From NCBI RefSeq assembly GCF_963678635.1, contig NC_087067.1:17183639-17243638 (forward strand): a stretch of 60,000 nucleotides of DNA. The letters run 5' to 3'. Below are positions 39,479 through 54,504 of the stretch, piece by piece. Source of the stretch: Symsagittifera roscoffensis. Lineage: Eukaryota > Xenacoelomorpha > Acoela > Convolutidae. Every line of letters begins with the position of its first letter. Positions within the stretch are counted from its first letter, which is position 1. A model generated the notes under the pieces. It was not told where the DNA came from. It searched no databases and was given only the letters and a program-made list of their open reading frames with translations. Made by a program: the position numbers and the translations under genes.

Positions 39479-39646
39479 ATGCCTCTACGACTCAATAGAT
39501 CGCCGCCAATTTTCCGAAAAATACGAGAAACACCAGGTATTGCCGGAAGACCAAAGACAAGGCATGATCTACGATTAAGAAGAAATCTACCGAGTGACTA
39601 CCGAAACCGGAACAAACCTATGTATTCAGAATCCTTTCCGCAGTAA
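39479..39646 (+). CDS. Leader ORF of element B, still open (55 aa)
   Basis: ATG-to-TAA frame matching the element A leader ORF from its second Met: LRLNRS, IFR.I, PGI.GR, then an Arg-rich stretch and NLP. It is the only A-like ORF in B that is still complete, but at 55 codons that could be chance. It lacks A's upstream Met, which points to 6870 as the ancestral start. Function unknown. Confidence 0.5.
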   Translation: MPLRLNRSPPIFRKIRETPGIAGRPKTRHDLRLRRNLPSDYRNRNKPMYSESFPQ

Positions 39647-39982
39647 ATTTAAGTTTTCATTTGCTGATATGAAGTTTGAAGACATCCTTCAGTAACTTTA
39701 ATGGTGCTGAACTTACTATTTATACAATAACGACTGATAAAAACAACACAAGTCGTTCTCCCCAAAAAACCTGCAGTAAATTAAAACACTTTGAATGAAA
39801 TAATTTATTTAATAAAAATACAAAAATTATTTAATATAAGAAAATTGTTAGTTTTGATAATCTATACCCATCAATTCTACATCCCAACTCCATCACCTAA
39901 AAAAAACAGCAGATTTCATAAAACTAACATCATCTAAACCCTAACCTTAAGCCTTATCAACTTTAATTTTTCAAATTAAATC

Positions 39983-40115
39983 TCATCAAGGCTTATCCTT
40001 CTTTTCTTTTAATTTATCTTAATTTAAATAACAGATCATCAAGGCTTTCGTCGGATCTTTGAAGTCGCTCAAACAAAGTTTCTGTAACTTCTGACCATCA
40101 AGGTTTTCCTTGGAT
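39983..40115 (+). repeat. Leader hairpin repeats of element B
   Basis: Three degenerate copies (about 39983-40000, 40034-40057 and 40091-40115) of the CATCAAGG...CCTTGGAT hairpin of elements A and C. The third keeps the CAAGG/CCTTG stem. Confidence 0.6.
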
Positions 40116-40654
40116 TAAACAGAACAATTTTGTTCTCCCGTTTTCACATTTTTAAAGTGTCTAACGACCTCACACGTCAGTTCACTACCAAACCATTATC
40201 AATGACCTAGGACTAATAGATATTTTTGAAAGAACTAACCATTTAAATTAAAATATACAGTAAAGAACTTCGTTTACTCATCCTTCACTTCATCCCTTCG
40301 TCTTGGATGACCCAGGCTAAAACACTCAAAGTTAGTCAGTCATAAACAGTATCTAACAATCTACTCGCGTTCTAAGTACACCTGAGCCTTGTAGATTATT
40401 TTAGTATTCTCCAACCCTTGATCACAAATCACAACCCCTAAGTAAGAGTAGGTTGGTCTATCTTAAATTAGAATTTAGTCATGAGAAAATGAAAATCATT
40501 CTCACGATTTGATTTACTACTCTCTCTCCAACCCGTCAACCACGAAAGTCTATGCTCCAAGTTAAGATAACCGCACAAAACGCGTAAGGACTAAGAGTTC
40601 AAGAAATTAAAAAACCTCTAATCTAAAAATATTGCATCCATCATCCTATACCTT

Positions 40655-41110
40655 ATGTCAAGAGATAATCTAGGTAGCAAACAAACAATCGTATTACATA
40701 AATGTTTAATTAAAAACGAAAGATACGACCTTGTAATCACACCACACAGACAAACATTAGGATACTTTAGATCAGAAAGACAAACATGAAAAAAGACAAT
40801 AATAAAAAAAACTAAAACAGATTATCAGAAAACGATTTTCAAAACGAAGAAACGCAGTCTCAGAGTCAGACACAAACACAATACTAGAACTTCTAGATTT
40901 AAAAGACTCAATAAACAAAAATAATTCGATTGACGACCAAATACATTTTTCCGACTAAGATGCCACAACGCCATCATCAATAAAAAAGAAAACGCAAAGT
41001 AAAAAATTCATATATTAACAAACCAATACGTCTATATAATTGAAATAAATCAATAAGACATATTGAATGTTACACACTAACAGTTCTACAATTTAAAACC
41101 TGATCTAGTA
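40655..41110 (+). pseudogene. Remnant of the 155-codon pre-gag ORF, element B
   Basis: ATG at 40655 in the same context as A (CCTTATGTCA). It shares 'NLGSKQTI', 'YDLVITPH' and an 'RHIE.Y.LTV' C-terminal motif, but a TGA interrupts it after about 43 codons and further stops and shifts follow. Confidence 0.75.
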
Positions 41111-44100
41111 CAACGAAAATTTCGACGATAACTCGTACTCCCCTTTTTCATAAAACCACAAAAAGATCCCTCCCGAGGACAAGTACAATTTTGTTGCAAT
41201 TTAATTGCAAAACTATTCAAAAAAGGAATGAGCCCACGTAAACAAGAATTTCCTGAAGTAAAAACAACACGACAAATCCTTGACCACTATCACAAAGATA
41301 TATAAAACATCACATCATATTATGGTGTATTTACAATCGAAATTGCATCACAAAATCACATGAAACACCAAATACAAGCAGAAGATATAGATATATAATT
41401 CTCAAACGTTTTTACAGACTGTATAAAAATATACAACAGCAAAATTCACAAAGAGCAAATTCAATATTCACAAACGATGTATTTTCAATCGTTTATAGCT
41501 ATTTTTTGATACTAGAATTAACAGACAGACAAGATGACTCACCAACTCAATTATCCCGACATACCGCTGTAAGACAAGAAATGAGTATTTTATCAAAATT
41601 TTAACATACAATCCGTGAAAACCTCACTAATAATGATATATCACAAAATATTAACACGATCTACAAAAGATACTAGCATGGTTTTTAATTGATTATTTTG
41701 TCCATAACATTGATCTTTTATCTCTAGCCAGAAAATTTTTCAACCACAAAATTCAGACAATGAAACTTTACTGGAAGATGAAACGTATGATATTTGAGAC
41801 CCTGACTGTTCTCATCCAGTATATACTAAAATACCAGCTGATATATCAAGTCAAGCAATTAGCACAGTTTTCACCAATAGAAACTTTGTTAGAATAACTC
41901 CACTTACTGTTGATGCAACACCTATAAACTACAATTCATTGACAATTATAATTGTAAACTGACAGAACAGAAAACAATAGTTTAAATTCTACATTTATTA
42001 ATCAAGAAAATGAAACGGAACAAGAAATGTTACACAACAAGATATTAAACTCCATCACATTTAGAGAATGAAGAAAAAGTTAAAACAATGCCAACAACAA
42101 CGCAACAAAGCATTTCCCCTATTCACCGTACACTTACGACTCCAAGAAACAAAAACGCAGCATTTCCACAAACAACTTTACAATCGACAGTAAAACCTGC
42201 AGTTATTCCAAAATTTTCAGAAATGGACTATCAAACATTTAGACAAGTAACAGCCTCAAGACAAACAACTAAGCAAAGACGTCAAATAGAAATAACTTCT
42301 CAGATCATAACTATATTTTTTTTGCAAAATCCAAAGCAACAAAATCCCCCAATATGAATACTTAAAATCAATGACAATCACAAAATCAAAATGTACCCCA
42401 ACACGTTTCTCAATCAGTATTTGTTAAGGATCAACCACGAGCAACACTACACCGTAGCAAAACATATCAATTTTTTCAACAAAATAAAAACATAGCAAAC
42501 AAACACCATATTAGGAGTCAACCACATTACTCAGAAGATGAAGAATACTATCATCAAAATCAACAACGATTCAATACAAATCAGCAAAATATCAATTGGA
42601 AAATTGATCAACCAGATCCTTTCTATCAACCAGATTTCTTCGAACCATATACACGAAACGAACCGAGACAAACAAGAAATCACCCAAGGTCATACAATAA
42701 TAATTTTCAATTACAAAACACAGTAAGTACACAGAATTACCAACCAACTCCAATGCACAACGAAATCCCACTACCATCCTATCTACAACAACACGAAATA
42801 ACAAAAATCCAACTTACCAATTTTTCTCAAATACCAAATGCCGCAGAATCACTACAAATGACTATGCATCCATACCCTATGGGTGGATCCTCTATATCTT
42901 CAACGAAGCCACAAATGGTATTCACAGGAACAGATCCCGAATACTCAGTAGAAGATTATTTAAATGCAGTCACAGCCAGTTTGATTTTAAATATAGGACC
43001 TGAACCAGTAAATATACCACTTCATCAAAATTGGATACATAGACGCACAGCTCTAATCCAAACCACACTTGATGGCGCAGCCCATAAACGGTTTTCAATT
43101 TTACCTATAGATATTATATCAGATTGGAAAAGATTCAGACACGAAATTTCAAAACTGCTCGACTCTGAAAGAAACAAACAACACCAAAGAACCTTATGCA
43201 ATCAAATTCGTAGATTCCCGAAAGAAACCATTAAACAACTTGCAGTGAGAATTGAAACACTAGTAAGAAAAGCATATTCCCCTAATACGCATGATTATAA
43301 CAACACAAAAATGACAGAAGCTTTAATGATGACTCTAACACCTTAATTACGGAAAGAAGCAATAAAAAAGAGAGCATCACATCCATCTTCAATTCGAGAA
43401 CCCGATTTAGACTTCAGAAAACTAGTAGATAAACTAGAACAAGCCAAAATCATTATAAAACTGGAAGAAACAGAAAAATTAAAATTACAATATGTTAACA
43501 ACATTCAAACCACTACCTCACAAAAAATATTGTCCATGACTCTGACACTGAATTAGGTGAAAAGATTACTCAAGTAATAAATATCTACAAGAAAAACTCA
43601 AATTTTAAAGGCAAAACCATCAATCCAAAAATGGTGTAGCTATTGCCGTATATACGGACACAGCATTGCTGAATGTAGACAGAAACAACAAGATAATCAG
43701 AACAAACCACAAAAACATAGAGAACCGAATAAATCATTTTGCCAATATATGAAAAAAGACCAAAATTCCCAAACAAAATCAATCACAGTAACAATATTTC
43801 AGGAAAACCACTTCCTGATAACTATAACACCTCTAGACAACAATCATCGTACAGATATAACTTTCGTGGAAGATCTCCAAATCAAAGAAATTCACACAAT
43901 TTCTGACAAAATAGATATAGTTGATCAAACAGTGAAAACAATCAGTATCAAAAACAACTATTCAAGATCAAATTCAAAAAGAAGCAACTACTCAAATTAT
44001 AACAGAAGGCGTTCAAACTCAAACCCTCGAAACAGATATTATTCAAACGATCATTCTTGAAATTCCTCATACAATAGAAACAGAAAATACTCAAACAATA

Positions 44101-47100
44101 AGAACAGACAATATCAAAATAACAGATCACGAAACTATTCAAACAATAGATCAAGCTATATTAAAAATTACAATAGATCACGTGACAATTCTCAGAATAG
44201 AAATTCAGATTAACAAAATCGACAAAGAAATTTTTCTCAATCAACACACAGAAAGAACACACTAATATAATATCAAAATTCACAACAAAACTATAGAAGT
44301 AGTACACCTAAACATCAAACGAAAATTAACCAAGTACAATCAACTGAAAAATCAGATCCACGCGGTATTGATAAAACAGAAACCCCAGAATTACAACCAA
44401 ATCATGTAATTTGCGAATCCACAGACGATGAGAGCGAAACAGAAAATACGCTTTCAATAAACATGTTTCAGATTGAAAACGAAAACGAAACACCAATAAA
44501 ATCGACTGATTACCAAAACAAAAATAAACATTTCTTAAACCCTGATAATATTCAAGAAATAACAAACTACACTGAACAAGAACTTGAAGAAAATTCAAGC
44601 CCAAACAATATGCATCAGAATACATTTAAAAAAATGCAAATTCCCAAAGAAAAGTTTGCACAATCTCACTTCTCTTAGAGAGTCCAAAAAATAAAAATTT
44701 TCAATCACCAGAACTCGAAATTGATTTTTTAATAGACTCAGGAGCAGAATCAAATAAACTAAACATTCCCACGTGGAATGAAACACAAAATTTACATCCA
44801 AAATTAAAACCATCTAACACCTCAAGCAAATTAGCTACAGCACAAGGGTCAAGTTTAACTAATTTTGGAAAAATCCAATTATTCCTTATTCCCACTCGAA
44901 CAATGGAGATGAATAAAATTTACCCAAACCATTCAAACAAACATTCCACATCACAGATATAAAACACAATATCGTTGGAATACCATTTATACTAAATATG
45001 TTCCCACTATCAATATTTTAAACAGCAAAATCCATTTAAAAGACAATTATACAAGAATAAAAAACGCATCGCTTACAATCTTCCAATTACTAAATAAACA
45101 ACCGCCATTTTTCTCCAATTTCTACCGTATAGGTAACCAAAAACGAAAACACCTGAAACCACTAGAAGGATATGTATATAAATTTTCTGTACGTCGAGTT
45201 CATCAAAATAACTTGAAACAGAACAAACAACGACTATATATGTCAGACATTAAATTCAAGCCAATTCTTGAATTTTTCCGAGTAAGAATTTCATCCATCA
45301 AAAACACGAAAATACAAATTCAGATATAATTTAATTACATGTATACCATAATTCTCCGTATAAAATAACATTAATTCTAGGACTTTTAAGTTATGGCGAA
45401 ACAAATGCAACAATTTCTGCCACAATAGAAGAAGCATATAGAGTAAATAATATTTTGACATTTTTAGATATATGTCAATCAACAATTCCTAATGAAAAGT
45501 TATCGATTATTAATATAATAAGTGATAAGAAACGAAACACAGATTTTTTTACAGAAACAATTTCTTTTAAACTAACATTTCAGATATCAAAATATACCAC
45601 TGAACAAAAAAATTACTTACAAGGTTCAATTTTCAACACTCTCAAGTTACACAAAAACAATTTGAACAACTAGCCGAACTGCTACTAAAATACCCAATGA
45701 TTTACACCACATCTAAATTTGATGTTGGAAAAGTAGCTTCACCACTAAACCTACCTCTGAAACCTGACGCAATTTTCAAAAAACAACGAGCAAGTGAAGT
45801 CCCAATTTGCTTGCAACATAAATTCATTAGATTACTAGACAAACTGGAACAATACGAAATTATTTCCCCAGTAAATAAAGAAGAACAACCAAAAGGAAAC
45901 ACATTCATAAATCTCGTTATTATTTTAGCTAAAGGAGAATCATTGAAAATCGTTTTAGACGCAAGATACCTCAATTCACTCGATGATGAATCTAAATGTA
46001 ATTAGCCCATAGAACCAACTCAAGTAATTCTCACAAAAATAAACGAAAATACTTCACAACATGTGACATAAACAGTGCATATAAAAAAATGCCACGTTTA
46101 ACGCAATTCGTGATTGGAAACCAACAATACGAATTTAATAGACTTTTCTATGGAACCTCCATAAGACCATGAGCATTCTCAGCATGTATGAGTAAAGTTT
46201 TTTGACCACTCATTTTGAGTAAAAGTGTTATAACATGTTTAGATGATGTTTTCATGCAATCACAGACAAAAAATGAAATGTTATATGTCTTAGATAAATA
46301 TCACCAAATACTACTTAAAGAAAACATGAAAGCAGCCCCGGATAAATCATATTTTTTTCTCACCCGTGTAAAATTCCTTCAGCATATTATAGAAGGAAAA
46401 ACGATAACTCCATTAAAATCCCACATAGGACGCAATCATAAAACTTCAACCTCCATCAAATAAAAAGAAAATCCAAGAAATTATTGGAATGCTTAACTTC
46501 CTAAGTAAATACGCCCTAAAAACTCAACTTTTTATAAGACCTTTTTAAAACATTCTCAAAGGGCAAAAAAAGTTTGAATGGACAACAAAACTACAAAAAC
46601 GATTTGAAGAAATGAAAAGACTTCTCACTGATCCAATATCGAATACTATCCCAGATCCAGAGCAACCATTTTAAAATATGTGCGACGCCTCAAGTTTTGG
46701 AATCGGCGCAGCATTTTTACAATCACACAGTGGAACAAATATAGTGAATCTTCTTTCAGCAAACTCAAGACTATTTACACAAGCTGATTTAAGACTCTCT
46801 ACATTTATGAGAGAATGCACAGCTGTAAAATACGCTCTCACAGAAAATGAGTTTTTCATATTTGGATCAAAACATCCAACAGTTCTATTTACCGACCATA
46901 AGCCTATAAATTTTCTCTTCACTCAGAAATTAAATCCAAACCATAGAGTTTATAGATTTCAATTATTTTTACTGAAATTTCCAAAGCTATATATAAATTG
47001 GACAGCAGAAAAAAATCTTGCGCTATCAGACACACTCAGTAGAAACACACCACTTGGATTATAAACAAAAAAAATTGTAGAAATACCGCAAAATATTAAA

Positions 47101-49194
47101 TTTTTTCTTGCAAAATACGAAATATCACCAAGAATGCAAATATGCAGAAAAAACTGACGTTGATTGCCAAAATAATCACTACAGAGTAGACCTATTAGGA
47201 AACTCTAAGTTTAAACCAATACCATATTCACCATGGATCAAAAACAATACACAACAAAAACCACTCAGACAAAAAATGTATAGGACAGACTTATTATTTT
47301 TAAGAGAAAAAGAAAATACAATTGAAAATATAAATTTATCAAATCCCCAGATACCGATTCAAAATACACAATGAGTAAAACTTTTAACCTCCATGACCCC
47401 CTAGATAACATACCTCTCTAAAAGACAGAAAGTGAAAATATCTTTCTACCAAATACAGAGAAATTAACACTTGAACTGCTACAAAAAAAATCCTTGACCC
47501 AATCATTAGAGAAATTAAATCTTGGCACAATTATAAAAAAACCGTAAAAGCAGATATTACAATTATAGGAAACGAAACACCTCCAAGATACTTTAGAAAA
47601 TTCATTAATACATCCATAAAGTAGAACACTAATATTTTAGAATACCAAACATCTGATTTAAAAGTACCCTGTTTACCACTAAGTATGATACTAATAGCAT
47701 TTCACATTCCACATTCCTTGAACACTAAAGGATATGCAGGATCAGAAAAAACACACTCAAAATTTATCCAAAGTTTTTACTTTCCAAATGCACCGATTTG
47801 GATCAAACTATTATGCAACGATTGAATAACATGTCAATTAAATAAACCATACCCACATCCAAAACAAATGGCAGAAATACAAGATTTCAAAGGACAAAAT
47901 TTATATTTTAACCACAAAATCTCATTCGATACAAAAGGACCAATATCACACTCTGCAGAAAGAAATTCATATATAAATTATAATTGACGCATTTACAGAC
48001 TACGCAGCACTCAACCCAGTACCTCATTTTAATTCCTATCATGCATATACAAGACTTTTTGAACACTGGATAGCGAAAATTGGATTAACAGAAATCCTTG
48101 TCACAGATAATGGCACTGAGTTCTTTAATAACGAAATAATCACATTATGCCAATTATATAACATTAAACACAAACCACGAACATCTCATGCCCCTTGGAC
48201 TAATAGTTTAGTCGAAGGAATGAACCGTTCACTACAGGAATACCTCAGATGTATCATAAATGGAAACAATACTAAATTTACTGATTGGTCAACAGATGTA
48301 AAAGGATCCCCTTGGCTTACAATTCACAAATAACGACAACCTTACGAGTATCACCTTAAGAAATGGTTTTTAATCAAAAATCACGGAAACCAATAATGTT
48401 CACAGCAAATTCCTCAGAAAACACACAAGGTTAAAACCAACCTACAAAAGAATTAATGTGTAATAATCTACCATTACATACACATGATGAAGACCATATT
48501 CATCACCAACAATTTTTAAAATTAGCCTGCGGTATACATACCGGATGGATTTCAAACAGAGATAAAAAAATACAATGAAATTCATCAAAAAATAGCCAAA
48601 AAAAATAAAGCAAAGATTGAACGTTTGTTCCCAAATATATTCACAGTTCACACCAGCTACAAAATTAAAAATTGGAACATTTGTCTCAATCGCAAATTTT
48701 GTAATACAAAAAAAAATACTAAAAAATTACAACCAATCGGAAAAGGACCATTTCAAAAGAATGACAAGCACACTGATGTAACATATAAACTTATTGATTC
48801 AAATGAAAAAAAATTGTTCAACATAGAAAGACTCTTTTACCATATTACCCGAAACAATACGCTCTTCGCGAGCAAACACAATTATACACTTTTACAGGAC
48901 TCAAAGTTGTCCACGACAACTCAGTCAATAATCGAAAAAAAAAATGATATAAATTGTTCACCGCAAATTTTAGAAACAAAAAATAAGGAAAATACCTAAC
49001 AAAAATCCCAAGAAATAAGCAATAAACAATTACCTCAGGAACAAAAAAAACGGAAATTAGAAGAAAAAACTTTACCACAAGAAGTAAAAGAAAAATATCA
49101 ACAACGACAACCATCGCGACTTTAAAATAAATGTCGAAAAAATTACAAAACCTTCATTCCACAATCTAAAATATTAAAGAAAGTTGAATTCTAA
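41110..49194 (+). pseudogene. gag-pol: Decayed gag-pol of element B
   Basis: Matches A's Gag-Pol end to end in pieces. The gag start codon is lost. A capsid-like block lies at 42753-43346, a damaged CCHC region near 43635-43680 and protease 'DSGAES' near 44735. RT pieces are at 45697-46005 and 46215-46463, where YLDD has become CLDD. RNase H is at 46678-47064 and integrase pieces at about 47700-48300. The last codons match A's end, stopping at 49192-49194. Dozens of stops and frameshifts make it non-functional. Confidence 0.92.
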
Positions 49195-49850
49195 AAACAT
49201 CTTTCTAAATAGTTATCACTTTAAACTTTCAGAAATGTAAAACAAATTTCTTCTCTTTTCTAAAAACTCATGCTGACACTCTTGAACAACTAGTTTAATT
49301 TTAGACGATCAGAAGCTGTCTAAACATCACTTCATTCTGACACTACTTCTTTAGCCGACATTTTGAAAACTTCAAAAAGATATGTAACTGTAACTAAAAG
49401 ACCTCCACGTCAAAAAAAAGCAACAAGTTCATATTTGACAACAGGAATGAACAGAATCTAAAAACTACAACCCTCCCCTATCGACTATTGTAAAGATCAA
49501 CATGTTACACTCCAAGTTTCCCTTAAGGAAAATTATTAAATTAGCCTAAAGAAAAATTAGGACCTGATCATTTATCCCAAACTACGAATAACTCCTGGAA
49601 CCCCCGATCATTCAATGAAAAAGAATTAGAAAGCCCATTTGTCAAAAATCAAAAAACAATCCGACCACACTCAAACTTAGCCTCAAAAGGAAAAAAATAA
49701 TTCGGCAAGAACGAATCATTTCTTAAATGCTTCTTTCCAAAACAGTCAAACTTTTCAAAATCATAACTTAAAATTATTTCAATCTTTTTTCAAATCAGCA
49801 TATTTTTTATTATAGATTATAGATACTTTCGAACAACTTAAAATCGCTAA
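49195..49850 (+). other. Pol-downstream gap of element B, membrane ORFs mostly lost
   Basis: The start context of the first small membrane ORF (TCATTTCTTAAATGCTT) is kept at 49727, but the following ~350 bp of A, including the second membrane ORF, are largely missing. Confidence 0.6.
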
Positions 49851-50907
49851 TCAGCAACCCACAGAACAGTTACCACCGACTACGACATCCCAGAAATCTC
49901 CAACAATACCAACATCCAGTCAGACAAATCACCACCAATCATCAACAATATTGTTTTTTTTCAAAAAAACCCACATACATTTGAGGAAAGACATTCATTA
50001 TTATCAGAATCTTTAGAACCTGTAGTTTGCCACGCACTTCTAAACAAACCACAATACGAACCAACATTTAACATGTACCCGTCTCTTCAGCAAGACCTTA
50101 ATAGAACAAGACATCCAAGTCAAAACCAAAATACAACCGCGATAGGTAGACAAAATTTACATCCAAGACGAAATGACCCTCATCAACAACCCCAAATCCT
50201 TTAGATCTTTCCAGCAGTAAATTTCAAAGTACCCCCACCCCCCCCCCCTCCCCCCAGCATTACAATCTACCTCAAAAGATACTCCGAACATACCATCAGA
50301 TTACTTAGGATCAACCCCAACAACTTCAACACGACGTCTCCATCATTGGATGACACAAAATTTCACTCAAGGTGAACCAAACTTGGTAAACGATCCAACA
50401 TATATCTCATCCGATACATCCTTGTCACTAACAGAAACCCTCTCACTTCCATCAACCCCTTCAATAAGTCAGACCTCAACAACATACATCTTTTCTTCCA
50501 AATTTTCCTACAAATTTAGATGATATAAGAAACATTTAACCAATAAAATACCCCTACGGTTAGATTGGAATACTTTTGTAGCATCCCCTTCATTATTTGG
50601 GCAACCACATCATAACTGGGCACTCAACAGATTACAATATCGACACGAAAAAGACATGCAGGATCACAACATATAATTCCTTACACAAGACAATCTGACA
50701 ATTAAATTTGAAATAACAGTAAAATTAAACAATTTAGTACATCACCCTCTCCCCGTAGCTCCAGCAAATATAACAGCTCAATCATTACCTCCCCCTTTTA
50801 TCACAACAGAAAATATCTATAAATACGATAGATATACAAAAAAGACACTTGGATCCATCACATTCTATAATCCATATTAAGGACTATTCTACACATGTAT
50901 TTTTTAA
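49800..50907 (+). pseudogene. Remnant of the ATG-less frame, element B
   Basis: Fragments in several frames match the 378-codon frame of A, best at the C-terminus (RLDWNTF, NWALNRLQY, FEITVKLNN, YKYDRYTKK) down to the same terminal TGT-ATT-TTT-TAA over the env start. Stops and a poly-C run (about 50227-50252) break it. Confidence 0.75.
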
Positions 50908-53000
50908 TAATCGTTCTCCTTCACTTCTAGTTTGAAAAGGACCCCAAGCTCCCCTCGAACAGGACCCCAAGATTTACTAGCCTTACACTATGATTGTGAA
51001 GAAAATGAACAAAAAACACTACTTAAAAACGCCATAAACCAAGTAATAAACGCCGAACCACAAGAAACAGAAACAACAGTTATAATCTCAAATGGAAACA
51101 AAAACAGACTTGGCCACGAATCTTTTTATCAAAGTAATGTAGAAACACTTTTACATCTTAGCCCTGAAGATTGTAAAAACGAACTTAATCGATTGAAATT
51201 AACCACAAATAAAAGCATAAACCGAAAAAACAACAACTCTTCTAATTGCAAAGCTGACACAAAAAACGAAAGATATCAAGAAATTATGTTTTTTGATAGG
51301 AAAATCCAATTAGAAAAGTTCAGTTAACTCAAGATTAAAAAGACGACACTATCATTTATCAAGGAATACGATTACTTTGTAAAAATGATCAAGGACATTG
51401 CGAGCTAACAACAAGAATACAAGCAACAATTATTTGGTTCCACGAAGACACATGTACCACATTTCAAATTGCAAAAATACCCGCAGGAATGAGCAATTAT
51501 TATCAAAAATACTTTATTGAATCCATCCCTTATGATAAAGTAAACCCTGAAAAAAATCCGACAAAACAATCAACGTTTCAACAATATCAATAATAGAGAA
51601 AACCAATTGATACGTTTTCACATCTACCCAGAATCAGACTCGCTTGCAAATATAACACACCATTTTATAAAACACAATACTCAGAAATTCTTGTCGAATA
51701 AGAAAAAGGTTTTGACATGAATACAAGAAAACTAATAACTAATCCAAATCCAACACATCACATTTCAAATAGTGACGAAAACTCATACATCCCAGTAACA
51801 TTTCTAAAGAAGAACTGCTGGAAAACTTCGACCACAAGACAAAACCAGTACACGCTTACAAGATCTATCACTTAAGAACAATGCCTATTTTGATGCAATT
51901 CACTATGACATTCACTTTGACATGAAATTACACTATACAATAAGTAGAATTTTTCAAGAAATGTAACGATCAGAACTAGAAACGCTTCATCACTTATGTG
52001 AACTTGAACGAACACAAATTTTACAATCACTTGCACTTGCAGTAATAAAAATACCTTATGCAGGATATTTGTTGTCAGGAAATAGATCAGTTTTTATTGA
52101 TTAAGAAGGAAATTTATCATGGTTAAATACATGTACGAAAAAAGTATCACCCTTGTATGTATTTGAAGACAAAAGATTTTATAAAAAAATTTCTCATATT
52201 CTACAAAAATAAAGTACATTTTGATGACATACTTTCTGGAAGAACAATTTTTTTGGGGATACAGCTGAACCATGTGGATCTGAAAATAGCCACAATGTTG
52301 TACAATTAAATCCAGATGAAGATGAACATTATCTTCTCACACCATACCCAACACGTATGCCATCATTTAAAAAAATTCACCAGAAAGTATTAAAGCTATC
52401 GCTAGAAACCCAAATAAAGATTTACAATCAATAAGTATATACTCTAGATCAGATATACAACATCACATCCGCACACAACAATTTCAAGAACTCCTTACAA
52501 AAATGGATACAATACAAAGACAATCCATTGACCAGAGTTTAAGAAAATTTGCAGAAACCGCAGGATTTTCAGACATCTATACACAAGACTACAATGGATA
52601 CTTTAAAGATAAAAAGATAACAATTTTTTAAACGGTGAAAAATACCGTCCACAAGATATATCACCCATCAATATCTCTAGTTTTGTATATTTCAAAAATG
52701 AACTACTCGCCTTCCTAGGATGGCCTTAACACATCTAAGAAAAATTGACTATATCATTTGCAATGTTCAATTTTTTTGGTTTCCTTTTCTCTCTTAAAAA
52801 GAATCTACATTACATGCGCATTACACACACAAGTAAACAAACAGGCAAGCGTAGCACGCATACTTTTCGCAGGATTTCTTGGAATATTTTCCACATCAAT
52901 CAATAAAATACTTTTAGACGCTCAAATAAAAGAATACAATACCAAGCTATCAACAACACCAACACAGTTTTTCACACAACCTCACAATTTAACAACTCTG
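50895..53000 (+). pseudogene. env: Decayed env of element B
   Basis: Starts at the equivalent ATG and meets a TAG after about 11 codons. Matching segments follow A throughout, including 'SPRTGPQDLL', 'YDCEENEQKT' and the region before and across the membrane anchor (about 52670-52940), with many stops and frameshifts. A deletion near 52990 removes the tail and the start of the next gene. Confidence 0.85.
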
Positions 53001-54504
53001 ATATTGAAACCCCAGATGAATTTGCAGACTCCGAGCCTAGCCCATCCTTTTTTTCCCAACCCCTTTTCAACCACTCCATACCCAAACTCCTCAGCCCCTT
53101 CTTCCTACACTGATGCAGCCCAATTTACTCCCCAATGACTAGCGACCCAACTACCACTCTAGCCCCGTTGATACAGAACTCAAAAACGAAATAGATAATT
53201 CCGTAACCCTTCAACAACAGCTACAACACCCTAACACACTAACCATTCATCACCTCTCACAAACCGTGACATCCTCAGAATCCTCCAAGCCGCATCCACT
53301 ACTGGAGAAACCCGAGCCCACCTAGTATTTAAACGAAAACTCCCCAACATCCTATTTCCTTCTCAACCTCGACCAGCTCAAATATTTTCGAACCATCCAC
53401 TTCATACTAACACAAAAAAGTTTCTCCAAGTGTGCTTGCCATTCTTCCCAGAATTTACTAACAATCACTCAAATCCTAACGACAATCAACCAAAATACGT
53501 TAACGAAAATGCCTTATTTCCCACTCTTTCATGGACCTCATATTTCAGAAACCCATGATCACATCCACTATATAATAATCCAGACGACAATGATTTATGT
53601 CAAACTAGACTATATCACCTAACCACAGCACTTCGTGAAAAACAATTCACAACCATCAGATTAAACCAAACACTAAATAGAATCACTGCACAAAAAGTTA
53701 ATCGATTTTCCATTAACCATTATGATCACGCCATTGCACGACCAAATGAAGATAGCTTTTTAGATGACGATACTAACGCTAACCCCCAAATAACTGAAAA
53801 AATTTTCAAGAAATCATAATATGTATTCACTATAAACTGCATGAATAAAAAAAATGATCCCATTATATCCACAGCACTTCGCGACACAAGAGCCTACGAC
53901 TCCTATTTCAACAAATTGAACCAATTTTTACAAACCTTTAATTTCCTAACACTAAAAGAAGGTGACTTAAACTGCTCACAGCAAATAATGTTACGCACAA
54001 AACAAACTCACCATACACGCAATATAAATTCATTAAACACCATTACACAACTAATACACCATCACGAAACCCACAACATCGATTTCAATTTATTAACTCC
54101 GAATACACTTCACCATTCTTCTAAAACTTCACATATTGTATTAAAGACACTAACATGCAAGGAATCCTTAGAAACTACGACCCTATCAGACAATTTTATA
54201 TATTTTGCCCACTAACCAGAACTTTTGACTTCGATGAATCTTATCCACTAATTGTCCCTCACGAATATATACAGCCCGTTGAAATCGCAATCCTAGAATA
54301 CATTCACAACAGTAAATATAATCATAAGCTTTATAATCTAATCCAAAACACACCGCATGAAAACTCACCAAGTAGTGAAAGGCACAAGATCATCAAAGCA
54401 AACTACTGCAAACTAAATATATCACCTGCTTGCTTGTCAAACTTCTACTATCATCGAACGTCATTCACGATATTTTCCCAAAAAGATTTTTTGCTGACAA
54501 TTAA
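52990..54504 (+). pseudogene. Remnant of the 597-codon unknown gene, element B
   Basis: Begins at a junction where 'DIETPDEFADSEP' matches residues about 60 on of the A protein. Later blocks match 'CS..IMLRTKQTH', 'GILRNYDPI' and 'HKLYNLIQNTP'. Several frameshifts and stops. The surviving protein-level matches confirm that the A ORF belonged to the family before B died. Confidence 0.8.

Noticed and set aside
50220-50260. Poly-C run in element B as a special signal
   Set aside because: Looks like a simple-repeat expansion in a decayed coding region; A has no such run.
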